From Streptomyces galbus (GTDB taxonomy: Bacteria > Actinomycetota > Actinomycetes > Streptomycetales > Streptomycetaceae), in contig NZ_SZPR01000010.1 of the NCBI RefSeq assembly GCF_005280195.1, forward strand, positions 371,888-435,887: a stretch of DNA of 64,000 nt, read 5' to 3'. Below are positions 36,474 to 46,655 of the stretch, piece by piece (the stretch's first letter is position 1; each line of letters opens with the position of its first letter). The position numbers and the translations under genes were made by a program. A model generated the notes under the pieces. The model saw only the letters and a program-made list of their open reading frames with translations. It was not told where the DNA came from and ran no database searches.

Positions 36474-36576
36474 GTGTCCCCGGCGCTGGGTGTGGGGTCC
36501 GGCCCCACGTGACCTCGGAGCTGGGTGTGGGGTCCGGCCCCACGTGACCTCGGAGCGGGGTGTGGTCCGGCTCCAT
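36474..36576. repeat. Three tandem 35-bp hairpin repeats
   Basis: Copies at 36474-36508, 36509-36543 and 36544-36576 share GTGACCTCGGAG and GGGTGTGG. The first two carry GTGGGG and CCCCAC arms around TCCGG, each a 6-bp hairpin; the third is shortened and its hairpin is broken. They lie just behind the hypothetical gene and probably act as a repeated terminator or are a spreading minisatellite. Confidence 0.8.
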
Positions 36577-36681
36577 GGCCCGTCGGCGGCTTGCCGCCCA
36601 GCATGGGCAGCCCGCGCGGATCGCCGGTGCCACCCCGGGCGCCCGGCGCGCTCCGCGCCGTCCTGCTCCTGGAGGTCGTGC

Positions 36682-38073
36682 ATGCGTCCCATCCGAGGTG
36701 TTCCGCTCGTCGCCGCGCTGCTGCTCGCGGCGGTCGTCGGCGGACCCACACCCGCCGCGGCCGGTGCGGGCACCGACGGCCACTGCGCCCGGCAGGGGCA
36801 CGTGCGCGTGCCGGGCGCCGCGCTGCAGCAGAGCGCCTGTCTGGCCGACCTGACGACCACCGGGCTGGCCGGCACGCCGTACACCGACCCGGCCGACCAG
36901 GCGGGGCTGACCGCACGCGACACACCGGTGCCGTCCGGGGTGCCCGGGGTGCAGGTGGACGGCTACTTCCCGGACTCCTCGCACTTCAACACCACGCACG
37001 GGTGGGCGCACGACGCCCAGTTCGTGATCCGGCTGCCCGACCGGTGGAACGGCGGGCTCGTGGTGACCGGCGCGCCCGGGACCCGCAAGCAGTACGCGAC
37101 GGACAAGGCGATCTCGGACCGGGTGCTCGCCCAGGGCTACGCCTACGCCGCGACCGACAAGGGCAACAACGGGGTCGACTTCTACCGCGACGGCGTGCGG
37201 CCCGGCGACGCCGTCGCCGAGTGGAACACGCGGACCACCCAGCTCACCCGCGCCGCCCGCCGGGTCGTGGCCCAGCGCTACGGGCACGCCCCGCGCCGGA
37301 CGTACGTCACCGGCATCTCCAACGGCGGCTACCTCACCCGCTGGCAGCTCGAGAACCACCCCGAGCTGTACGACGGCGGGGTCGACTGGGAGGGCGCCCT
37401 GTGGACGGCTGACGGACCCAGCCTGCTCACCTCCCTGCCGGCGGCGGTGGCCCGCACCTACGGCGCCGCGCGCGACGAGGACCTGTACGCGGTGGGCTTC
37501 GCGCCGGGTTCGGAGTTCCTGTGGCCGTACCACGAGAAGGCGTACTGGGGCGTCACGCAGAAGATCTACCGCGCCGAGTTCGACCCGGGCTACGACCCCG
37601 CGTGCCCCGGTCCCTCCGCCGGGACCACGGCGGAGCAGATCCTGGCCCCCTGTCCCTCCGACGCGCAGTACGACTACGCCGCCCGGCCGGCCGCCGTGCA
37701 CCGGGCGGTGGCCCGGGTGGCGCTGACGGGCCGGATCGGCCGGCCGCTCATCACCCTGCACGGCGACCTCGACACCCTGCTGCCGCAGAGCGCCGACTCC
37801 GACGTGTACGCGCGGATGATCGACGGGCGCGGACGCGGCACGCTGCACCGGTACTACACGGTGGCCGGCGGCACGCACGTGGACGGGCTGTACGACACCT
37901 ATCCGGACCGGCTCCGCCCGATCCTGCCCTGCTACCGCTCGGCGTTCGACGCGCTGGTGGCCTGGGTGGAGCACGGCACCCCGCCCCCCGCGGACCGCAC
38001 GCTCGGCAGGCCCGCGGGCGGCGACGTGGTCGGCTCCTGCTCGCTGGACGACGGGCTCCGGCCCGGCGCCTGA
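36682..38073 (+). CDS. Secreted tannase/feruloyl esterase-like hydrolase
   Basis: A 463-residue exported alpha/beta-hydrolase. The signal peptide is RPIRGVPLVAALLLAAVVGG with cleavage after PAAAG. The catalytic serine lies in YVTGISNGGYLTRWQLE (GxSxGG, about residue 212), the acid in ITLHGDLDTLLPQ (about 361) and the histidine in VAGGTHVDGLYDTYP (about 396). This order, the length and the YAYAATDKGNNG segment fit the tannase/feruloyl-esterase family, which cleaves phenolic esters of plant cell walls; the precise ester is unknown. GGAGG precedes the ATG. No partner genes are adjacent, but PL11 lyase and xylose genes lie further along. Confidence 0.82.
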   Translation: MRPIRGVPLVAALLLAAVVGGPTPAAAGAGTDGHCARQGHVRVPGAALQQSACLADLTTTGLAGTPYTDPADQAGLTARDTPVPSGVPGVQVDGYFPDSSHFNTTHGWAHDAQFVIRLPDRWNGGLVVTGAPGTRKQYATDKAISDRVLAQGYAYAATDKGNNGVDFYRDGVRPGDAVAEWNTRTTQLTRAARRVVAQRYGHAPRRTYVTGISNGGYLTRWQLENHPELYDGGVDWEGALWTADGPSLLTSLPAAVARTYGAARDEDLYAVGFAPGSEFLWPYHEKAYWGVTQKIYRAEFDPGYDPACPGPSAGTTAEQILAPCPSDAQYDYAARPAAVHRAVARVALTGRIGRPLITLHGDLDTLLPQSADSDVYARMIDGRGRGTLHRYYTVAGGTHVDGLYDTYPDRLRPILPCYRSAFDALVAWVEHGTPPPADRTLGRPAGGDVVGSCSLDDGLRPGA

Positions 38074-38187
38074 CCGGCTGGACGAGGCGTCCCGGCCACG
38101 GCCCCGACCGGGACGCCCGCGCCACCCGGGAGGCCCGAGACGCCCGGGACACCTCGGCAACGACCCGCTCGACGCAGGTCCCCGTGG

Positions 38188-38370
38188 TCAGCGGCCGAGT
38201 TCCCTGCGCCGGGTGCGGCGCAGACGGCGCCGCTGCGAAGGGTCGAGGGCCAGGTACGCGGCCGCCGGGACCCCCAGCACGATCAGCAGCGCCGCCCACC
38301 AGGGCAGCCAGATCAGCAGGAGGATCCCGGCCGCCACACCTCCTGCGGCGATCTTGGCGTTCTTCGACAT
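38188..38370 (-). CDS. Small membrane protein
   Basis: A 60-residue protein: short lysine-containing start (MSKNAKIAAGG), one or two closely packed hydrophobic segments (VAAGILLLIWLPWWAALLIV followed by LGVPAAAYLAL) and a strongly basic tail (QRRRLRRTRRRELGR). The tail would stay in the cytoplasm next to lipid headgroups. No family is recognised. The ATG at 38370 has a perfect AAGGAGG about 8 bp upstream, good evidence that the gene is real. It converges with the esterase gene. Confidence 0.7.
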   Translation of the reverse strand: MSKNAKIAAGGVAAGILLLIWLPWWAALLIVLGVPAAAYLALDPSQRRRLRRTRRRELGR

Positions 38371-38564
38371 GTGTGTCGCCTCCTTCGCGGCCCCTGCCGC
38401 TCTCTGTGCAGAGAACGGCTCCACGGGGCGCGCAGTTCCGAGTCCTGACCCTGAGCCGACCCTGAACCGCGCCCCCTACGCATCCCTGAGGCGCGCCGCA
38501 CGGAGGTGCTGTACTCTCGGCGACTGCACCTTGCTAGTCAAATTTGAGGAGTAGGTTCGTCTTC

Positions 38565-41500
38565 GTGCAGAGGCTGCCCACGGAACCCACGCCCGCCGAC
38601 CCCATGCCCGCCGCCCCTGTGCCCGCCACCCCCACGGCCCTCCCGCTCGTCGCGGACTCGCCGCACGACGCTGCCCACCTCGCGCGGGCGTGCGCCGTCT
38701 TCCTGCCGGGTGACCCGGCCCGCACCGGCACCGTCGCCTTCTGGAGCCCGGACGGGGCGGTCGAAAGGGACGGGACGGCCGACGACCACGCGGCGGCCAC
38801 CGGCCCGGCGCTCACCGCTCTGACGGTGGTCCGGCCCACGGCCGACGGCGTGCGGACGGCGACGGCGCCGGCGGTGTTGCTGCCGCTGCGCACCGCCCTG
38901 CCGCTCCTCGCACGCGTGCGGGGAACGGCGGACGCGCACCCGGCCACGGCCTTCTGGAGCACGGCCGCGCTCCTGGCCCTCCACTTCGTGGCGCGCGGGC
39001 TGGTGCTGCCCGGGCTGTCGGAGAGCGACCACGACGCCTGGCGGATCGGCCCGTTGGGACCGGACGACACCGAGCGGATCAGGCAACTGGCCGCGGCGAT
39101 GCCGCCCGAGGCGCACGCGGTGCCGTTGGACGCAGGGCACACCGGCGACGGACGGACCGGCGAGGGGCCGGCCGGAGACGAGTCGGCCGAAGACGGGTCG
39201 GCCGAAGACGAGGCGGCCGGAGACGAGGCGGCCGAAGACGGGTCGGCCGACGACGGGCCGGTGGCTCACGGCCCGGTCCCGCTGCGGCTCCCGGCCCCGG
39301 AAGCCCTGCTGCGGGCCTTCCTGGACGCGGTCGCCGACATCCTGCCCCGCTCCCCCACCGCCCACCTGGTGACGGGCGGCCCGGCCTACGCGGCGCTCGC
39401 ACCGCAGCACCTGCCCGACCTGCGTGCCTGGGCGGCCGACGTCGCCGCGGGCCACGACGCGGGCGTGCGGATCTCGCTGCGCGTCGAGGGGCGGGGGCTC
39501 GACGCCTGCGCGGCGCGGGCGCCGACGGCCGATGCCGGGGCGGGTGCGGACGCCGGGACGGTTCCGGTGCTGCGGGCCGTCCTCCAGGTGCACAGCGTGA
39601 ACGACCCCGCGCTGGTCGCGGACGCCGCCGACGTCTGGGCCGCCGCGGGTGGTGCGGCGACCGGGGAGTTCGGCCCGCGCGCGCGGAGGGACGTGCTGCT
39701 CGCCCTGCGCCGCGCGGCGAGGGCCTGGCCCGCGCTCACACCACTGTTGTCGGCCACCGTGCCGGACGGCGTGGACCTCCTGGACGACGAGGTGGCCGAC
39801 CTCCTGGGCGACGGCTCGCGCGCGCTCGCGGCCGCCGGTGTCGAGGTGCACTGGCCGCGGGGCCTGGTCCGCACGCTCACCACGGGGGCGACGGTGGGCT
39901 CCCCGGAGGACGCCCCACCCACGCGCACCGGCGGCACCGGAACCGGCCAGCACGGCATCTCGCTCTCCGCCGACGCCCTGCTGTCCTTCACCTGGCGCTT
40001 CGCGCTCGGCGACCAGCCCCTCACCCGCGAGGAGTTGGACCGCCTGGCCGAGGCGAACCGGCCGGTCGTGCGGCTGCGCGACCAGTGGGTCCTGGTGGAC
40101 CCGCGGGAGGTGCGGCGCGCCCGGGACCGCCAGGACCACAAGGTCACGCCGATCGACGCCCTGGGCGCCGCCCTGACCGGCGCCGTCGAGGTCGACGGCC
40201 GCCAGGTGGACGTCGAGGCCACCGGGTGGCCCGCGGCCGTAGGGGAGCGGCTGCTCGCCCGGGAGGAGTCGGAGCCGGTGCCGCAGCCCCCGGGGCTGGC
40301 CGCCGTGCTGCGCGACTACCAGCGCCGCGGCCTCGACTGGCTGGCCCGCACCACCGAGTGGGGGCTCGGCTGCTGCCTGGCCGACGACATGGGTCTCGGC
40401 AAGACGGTCACCCTGATCGCCCTCCACCTGCACCGCCAGGCGACGCCCGGGTCCGCGGGACCCACGCTGGTGGTGTGCCCGACGTCCCTGATGGGCAACT
40501 GGCAGCGCGAGATCGAGCGCTTCGCTCCCGGCACGCGCGTGCGGCGCTTCCACGGCCCGCGCCGCGCTCTGAGCATTTCGACCACGACGCGGACCGACGC
40601 CCCGGCCGACGGGGAGTTCGTCCTCACGACGTACGGCACGCTGCGCCTGGACGCGGCGCGGCTCGCCGGGGTGCGGTGGGGGCTGGTCGTCATCGACGAG
40701 GCGCAGCACGTGAAGAATCCCTACTCGGCGACCGCCCGCGCCCTGCGCACCGTCCCCGCACGCGCGCGGGTGGCGCTCACCGGCACGCCCGTGGAGAACA
40801 ACCTCTCCGACCTGTGGGCGATCCTGGACTGGACGACCCCCGGTCTGCTGGGCCGGCTCGGCACCTTCCGCCGGCGCTACGCACGTGCCGTCGAGAGCGG
40901 CGCGGACCCGGCCGCGGCCGAACGGCTCGCGCGGCTGGTCGGACCGTTCCTGCTGCGCCGCCGCAAGTCGGACCCGGGCATCGCGCCCGAACTTCCGCCC
41001 AAGACCGAGACGGACCACCCGGTCGCCCTGACCGCCGAGCAGGCGGGCCTGTACGAGGCCGTGGTGCGCGAGACACTGGCCGCGCTCGCCGGCGCCGACG
41101 ACATGGCGCGGCGCGGACTGATCGTCAAGCTGCTCACCGCGCTCAAGCAGGTCTGCAACCACCCGGCGCAGTACCTGGGCGAGGAGCGGCCGACGATCGC
41201 GGGACGCTCCGGCAAGCTGGAGCTGCTGGACGAACTGCTCGACACCCTCCTGGCCGAGGGGTCGAGCGCGCTGGTGTTCACGCAGTACGTGCGGATGGGA
41301 CGGCTCGTCGAGCGGCACCTCGCGGCGCGCGGAGTGGCCACGCAGTTCCTGCACGGCGGTACGCCGGTCGCCGAGCGGGAGGCGATGGTGCGGCGCTTCC
41401 AGGACGGCGAAGTGCCCGTCTTCCTGCTGTCGTTGAAGGCGGCGGGCACCGGGCTCAACCTGACGCGTGCCGAGCACGTCGTGCACTACGACCGCTGGTG

Positions 41501-41735
41501 GAACCCGGCCGTGGAGGCGCAGGCCACCGACCGCGCGTACCGCATCGGCCAGACGCGTCCGGTGCAGGTGCACCGGCTCATCGCCGAGGGCACCGTCGAG
41601 GACCGCATCGCGGATCTGCTGGCGCGCAAACGCCGGCTGGCCGACGCGGTGCTCGGGTCGGGCGAGTCGGCCTTCACGGAGCTGACGGACGCCGAGTTGG
41701 CCGACCTGGTCGCACTGCGGGGGGACGAGCGATGA
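38565..41735 (+). CDS. SNF2-family DNA helicase/translocase
   Basis: An SNF2 ATPase of about 1056 residues. The N-terminal half is the bacterial SNF2-associated domain, ending with LTREELDRLAEANRPVVRLR and WVLVDPREV. The ATPase follows: LRDYQRRGLDWLARTTEWGL, Walker A LADDMGLGKTVT (about 606), LVVCPTSLMGNWQREIERF, DEAQ box VVIDEAQHVKNP (about 710), LTGTPVENNLSDLW, then the C-lobe LVFTQYVRM, LSLKAAGTGLNLT and DRAYRIGQTRPVQVHRL. Residues near 195-230 are an acidic repeat (AEDGSAEDEAAGDEAAEDG) encoded by 15-bp repeats at 39165-39256. The GTG at 38565 is a choice; a TTG at 38544 is possible. The stop overlaps the SWIM gene, so the two act together, probably in DNA repair or remodelling. Confidence 0.92.
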   Translation: MQRLPTEPTPADPMPAAPVPATPTALPLVADSPHDAAHLARACAVFLPGDPARTGTVAFWSPDGAVERDGTADDHAAATGPALTALTVVRPTADGVRTATAPAVLLPLRTALPLLARVRGTADAHPATAFWSTAALLALHFVARGLVLPGLSESDHDAWRIGPLGPDDTERIRQLAAAMPPEAHAVPLDAGHTGDGRTGEGPAGDESAEDGSAEDEAAGDEAAEDGSADDGPVAHGPVPLRLPAPEALLRAFLDAVADILPRSPTAHLVTGGPAYAALAPQHLPDLRAWAADVAAGHDAGVRISLRVEGRGLDACAARAPTADAGAGADAGTVPVLRAVLQVHSVNDPALVADAADVWAAAGGAATGEFGPRARRDVLLALRRAARAWPALTPLLSATVPDGVDLLDDEVADLLGDGSRALAAAGVEVHWPRGLVRTLTTGATVGSPEDAPPTRTGGTGTGQHGISLSADALLSFTWRFALGDQPLTREELDRLAEANRPVVRLRDQWVLVDPREVRRARDRQDHKVTPIDALGAALTGAVEVDGRQVDVEATGWPAAVGERLLAREESEPVPQPPGLAAVLRDYQRRGLDWLARTTEWGLGCCLADDMGLGKTVTLIALHLHRQATPGSAGPTLVVCPTSLMGNWQREIERFAPGTRVRRFHGPRRALSISTTTRTDAPADGEFVLTTYGTLRLDAARLAGVRWGLVVIDEAQHVKNPYSATARALRTVPARARVALTGTPVENNLSDLWAILDWTTPGLLGRLGTFRRRYARAVESGADPAAAERLARLVGPFLLRRRKSDPGIAPELPPKTETDHPVALTAEQAGLYEAVVRETLAALAGADDMARRGLIVKLLTALKQVCNHPAQYLGEERPTIAGRSGKLELLDELLDTLLAEGSSALVFTQYVRMGRLVERHLAARGVATQFLHGGTPVAEREAMVRRFQDGEVPVFLLSLKAAGTGLNLTRAEHVVHYDRWWNPAVEAQATDRAYRIGQTRPVQVHRLIAEGTVEDRIADLLARKRRLADAVLGSGESAFTELTDAELADLVALRGDER

Positions 41736-43093
41736 ACCACGAGGACGACGCGGCTGCCGGCCGCCACGACGGGACGACGCACCGCGCAGACCGGGCCCCC
41801 GAGCACACCTTCGCCGCGCTGCCGCCCGCGCGGGGCGGGAGTTTCGCGCGGACCTGGTGGGGGCGCGCGTGGCTCGCGGCGCTGGAGGACGGCGCGCTGG
41901 ACGGGGCGCAGGTCCGCGCGGGCCGCCGGCTGGTACGCGCGGGTGCCGTGGGCGCCGTGTCGGTGCGGCCGGGGCGGGTCACGGCGGTCGTACGGGACCG
42001 GGACGGGACCGGGCAGCGCGCGGACGTGCTGCTGGCGGAACTGTCGGACGGCCAGTGGGACCGGTTGCTGGACCTGGCCGTCGAGCGGTCGGGGGACATG
42101 GCCGCCCTGCTGGACCGCGAGATGCCGCCGCACCTCGTCGAGGACGCGGCGACGGCCGGCATCGACCTGCTGCCGGGGCTCGGCGACCTGGAGCCCTCTT
42201 GCGGCTGCGGCGCGTGGGACCACTGCGGGCACACGGCGGCGCTGTGCTACCAGGTGGCGCGGCTGCTGGACGAGGACCCGTTGGTGCTGCTGTTGCTGCG
42301 CGGCCGCGCGCCACGGGCCGTCCTGGACGACCTCCAGGCTCGTGGTACGGCCGCAGCCGCACCGGAACCCGCCGCGGCCCGTCTCCGGCCGGACGGTGTG
42401 GACGCGGCGCAGGCGTACGCGGCGGCGCGGCCGCCCCTGCCCGCACCGCCCGAACTCCCCGCGGAGCCCGGGCCGCCGCCCTCGCTGGACACCGAGACGC
42501 CCCCCGCGGCGGGCGTGGACCCGACCGCGCTGGAGTTCCTCACGGCGCGCGCGGCGGACGGGGCCCACCGGATGCTGTCCGAGGCGCTGAACGGCAGCAC
42601 CGACGCGTCCGCCGAGCTGACGGCCGGTCAGGACGCGGTGCGGTTGGCGGCCGGGCTCGCCGGCACCCCCCGCGCCTTCCGTACGGCTGTCGGTCAGCGC
42701 CTCGCCGCGGGTTCCGGGCGCAGCCGGGAGGCGCTGGCGTCGGCGGTACGGGCCTGGCGGTACGGCGGTGCGGCGGCGTTGTCCGTGCTGGAGGACGAGT
42801 GGGAGGTCGAGGGAGAGATGTCGGCACGCGCGCGAAGTGCCCTCGCGTCGGCCTGGGAGGACGACGAGCGGCCGGTGCTGCGCTCCCGGGGCAACCGGTG
42901 GACGGCGGTGGGCACGTCCTGCCAGCTCCGGCTGGGGCGGGACGGGCGCTGGTGGCCGTACCGCAAGGAGCGCGGGCGCTGGGTCCCGGCGGGGGACGCG
43001 ACCGGCGACCCGGCCACGGCGCTGGCGGCGGCGCTGTCCTTCGCGGACGGCGACGGGGACGGGGACGAGAGCACGGGCCGGGGCGCCCGCTAG
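41732..43093 (+). CDS. SWIM zinc-finger protein
   Basis: A 453-residue protein that starts at the ATGA overlap with the SNF2 helicase gene. The N-terminal FARTWWGRAWLAALEDGALD is the conserved opening of this partner family. The SWIM finger (CxC...CxH) is CGCGAWDHCGHTAALCY at about residues 155-170. The rest is a helical repeat region separated by a Pro-rich linker (PPLPAPPELPAEPGPPPSL), ending with NRWTAVGTSCQLRLGRDGRW. Such SWIM proteins are nearly always coupled to this SNF2 type and are thought to help it bind DNA or protein. The translational overlap supports a two-subunit complex. Confidence 0.9.
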   Translation: MNHEDDAAAGRHDGTTHRADRAPEHTFAALPPARGGSFARTWWGRAWLAALEDGALDGAQVRAGRRLVRAGAVGAVSVRPGRVTAVVRDRDGTGQRADVLLAELSDGQWDRLLDLAVERSGDMAALLDREMPPHLVEDAATAGIDLLPGLGDLEPSCGCGAWDHCGHTAALCYQVARLLDEDPLVLLLLRGRAPRAVLDDLQARGTAAAAPEPAAARLRPDGVDAAQAYAAARPPLPAPPELPAEPGPPPSLDTETPPAAGVDPTALEFLTARAADGAHRMLSEALNGSTDASAELTAGQDAVRLAAGLAGTPRAFRTAVGQRLAAGSGRSREALASAVRAWRYGGAAALSVLEDEWEVEGEMSARARSALASAWEDDERPVLRSRGNRWTAVGTSCQLRLGRDGRWWPYRKERGRWVPAGDATGDPATALAAALSFADGDGDGDESTGRGAR

Positions 43094-43209
43094 GGACGCG
43101 GGGACCCGACCCACGGCCGACGCACGGCGTTCACCGCGCCGTCGTACCGCGTTCGCGGTGTGACCCAACTCTGTGCGCTGTCACCCCGTTCGCCCCTCCA
43201 GGAGGCCCG

Positions 43210-44553
43210 ATGTCCCCGTACGCCGCCGGCCGGCGCCGCGTCCACCGTTCCGTCGCGGCGGTCGTGCCGCTCGCCGTGGCAGCCGCGCTCCTGTCCGCCC
43301 GGTCGGCCGACGCGTCCGTGCCCGCCTCGCAGGCCCGGGTCGTGCGGACCGCGACGCTCGGGGACGTGCCGCTCGGGACGTTCAGCAACGGGCTGCTGCC
43401 CGGCTCCGTGGCCGACGACCGGGGTATCGACCTGGGCGGCATCGGCAGCGACATCTACCCGGCGGGCCGCGAGGGCGAGTTCTGGACCGTCACCGACCGC
43501 GGGCCCAACGGCCAGATCAAGGTGAACGGGAGCAAGCGGCGGACCTTCCCGGTGCCGGGCTTCGATCCGGCGATCGTGCGGATCAAGGTGACCGGCGACA
43601 CCGTGCGCGTGCTGCGGGCCGTGCCGATCACCACCTCGTCCGGCGGGCCGGTCACCGGTCTGCCGGACCAGGCGGGGCGCGACGAGGCGCCGTACTCCTA
43701 CGACGCGCGCACGGCGCTGTCGTACGACCCGAACGGTCTGGACACCGAGGGGATCGTGCGGGCCGCGGACGGCTCGTTCTGGCTCGCCGACGAGTACGGG
43801 CCCTCCCTGGTGCACGTCTCCGCGCGCGGGGAGGTGCTGACGCGGTACGTGCCCCGGGGGCTCGGGCTGACCGGCACGGACTACCCGGTGGTGGAGGCGC
43901 TGCCCTCGGTGCTGCTGCACCGGAAGATCAACCGCGGCTTCGAGGGACTGGCCCAACTGCCGGGCGGTGACCTGGTGATCGCGGTGCAGAGCCCGCTGTC
44001 GCTGCCCGACACGGACGCGGGCGAGGCGTCGCTCACCACGCGGCTGCTGCGCTTCTCGCCGAAGAAGAGGGCCGTCACCGCCGAGTACGCCTACCGTTTC
44101 GACCCGGTGGGCGTCGTCGACCCCGGTGAGGACGACACCTCCGAGCTGAAGATCTCCTCGGTGGTCGCGGTCGGCGGCGACCGGCTGCTGGTGGAGGAGC
44201 GCACCGACAGGGCGGCGCGGCTGCAGTCGGTGCGGCTGGAGCGCAAGGCGGACATCCTGGGCGGCCGGTGGGACGACGACACGACGTCGCCCTCCCTGGA
44301 GCAGCTCGCCGACCCGGCGGCCTCGGGCGTCCCGGTGCTCGCCAAGCGGCTGGTGGCGGACCTCGGCGGGGTGGCGGGCGTGCCCGGGAAGATCGAGGGC
44401 GTCGCGCGCGTGGACCACGACACGCTCGCCCTGATCAACGACAACGACTTCGGCATGACCGACGGGACCGGGGCGTTCGACGCGCAGGGCAGGCTGGTGG
44501 ACAGCGGCATCGAGACGAAGGTCGTCTACGTCCGCCTCCCGCGCGGAGTCTGA
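43210..44553 (+). CDS. Secreted esterase-like phytase-family protein
   Basis: A 447-residue exported protein: basic start RRRVHRS, hydrophobic VAAVVPLAVAAALLSARS and a cleavage site after ADAS. The mature part belongs to the esterase-like activity of phytase family (beta-propeller): GIGSDIYPAGREGEFWTVTD, LDTEGIVRAADGSFWLADEY, RKINRGFEGLAQLPGGDLVI and KIEGVARVDHDTLALINDND. The acidic clusters (WLADEYGPS, NDNDFG) could hold calcium. The substrate is a matter of guess; phosphate esters are implied by the family name only. GGAGG stands before the ATG. Confidence 0.88.
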   Translation: MSPYAAGRRRVHRSVAAVVPLAVAAALLSARSADASVPASQARVVRTATLGDVPLGTFSNGLLPGSVADDRGIDLGGIGSDIYPAGREGEFWTVTDRGPNGQIKVNGSKRRTFPVPGFDPAIVRIKVTGDTVRVLRAVPITTSSGGPVTGLPDQAGRDEAPYSYDARTALSYDPNGLDTEGIVRAADGSFWLADEYGPSLVHVSARGEVLTRYVPRGLGLTGTDYPVVEALPSVLLHRKINRGFEGLAQLPGGDLVIAVQSPLSLPDTDAGEASLTTRLLRFSPKKRAVTAEYAYRFDPVGVVDPGEDDTSELKISSVVAVGGDRLLVEERTDRAARLQSVRLERKADILGGRWDDDTTSPSLEQLADPAASGVPVLAKRLVADLGGVAGVPGKIEGVARVDHDTLALINDNDFGMTDGTGAFDAQGRLVDSGIETKVVYVRLPRGV

Positions 44554-44602
44554 GTCTCCCCCGCCTGACCGGTCGCGGCGGCCGCATCGGTTCCCCGGCC
44601 GC

Positions 44603-45148
44603 CTACGGCAGCAACCCCGACGGGAGCAGTGACTCCAGACCGCTCGGCAGCTCGCTCGGGAACCCGCTCGGCAGCTCCGTCGGCAGGCCGCTCGGCAGTT
44701 CCGTCGGGAACCCGCTGGGCAGCGCCGTGGGCAGCCGGGACGGGAGGGCGGTGGGGAGCCCGGTCGGCAGGCGGAAGGACGGGCTCGGTGAGGCTCCCGT
44801 TCCGGTGGTGGCGCCCCCGGGCGATTCGTCCGGGCCGTCGTCCCCGCCGGTGGCCAGCACCACGATCACCACGACGACCGCCACGGCCACGAGCACACCC
44901 AGGGCGATGAGCAGCGGATTCCCGCGGCCGCGCGGACCCCGGCCGCCCGGCCCGGGACCCGGGTCGGAACCCGGGCCGTAGGACGGCGGGGGCGGCCCGT
45001 AACCGTCACCCGGAGGACCCGGTGGACCGGGCGGACCTGGAGGGCCCGGAGGGGGCGGCGGGGGCGGTCCGAAGCCGTCGCCCGGAGGGGGCGGCGGCAG
45101 GTCGCTCGGCGGGTGGGGCGGTCGCGGCGGTACGGGCGGCGTGGCCAT
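44603..45148 (-). CDS. Proline-rich single-pass membrane protein with repeats
   Basis: A 181-residue protein in three parts. The cytoplasmic N-terminus is almost entirely Pro/Gly (PPPPPGDGFGPPPPPPPGPP). A single helix follows (LLIALGVLVAVAVVVVIVVL). The outside tail, after an acidic DDGPDESPGG, consists of short repeats of the type LPSGxPTELPSG, encoded by 24-bp tandem repeats at about 44630-44745. Pro-rich stretches of this kind are common in actinobacterial envelope proteins; no function is known for this one. The ATG at 45148 places the Pro-rich segment at the N-terminus. It converges with the phytase-like gene. Confidence 0.65.
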   Translation of the reverse strand: MATPPVPPRPPHPPSDLPPPPPGDGFGPPPPPPPGPPGPPGPPGPPGDGYGPPPPSYGPGSDPGPGPGGRGPRGRGNPLLIALGVLVAVAVVVVIVVLATGGDDGPDESPGGATTGTGASPSPSFRLPTGLPTALPSRLPTALPSGFPTELPSGLPTELPSGFPSELPSGLESLLPSGLLP

Positions 45149-45371
45149 GCCGCCCAGGGTGTCGAGAAGTCGCTCCGGGCGCGAGCCCCCGCGCGGGCGC
45201 CGGCACCGGGTCGTGCCACGGAGGACACGGTTCCGGCGCAACCGCCCGCGCGCGGGCCCTGACCTCGCGCCCGGAGCGACGTGTGGGGCACGCGCGGGTG
45301 CCCGGTCCTGCGCGCCACAGGCGCTCGGCGCCCCACACCACGGGTGGGGGGGCGCCGGGCACCGCGGGTGC

Positions 45372-46592
<1,221 letters not shown>

Positions 46593-46655
46593 ATGCCCGA
46601 GCATCTCTGGGAAGACAGATCCCGCGGAGCCGCGGAAAAAATTAGGGAGAGCCCG

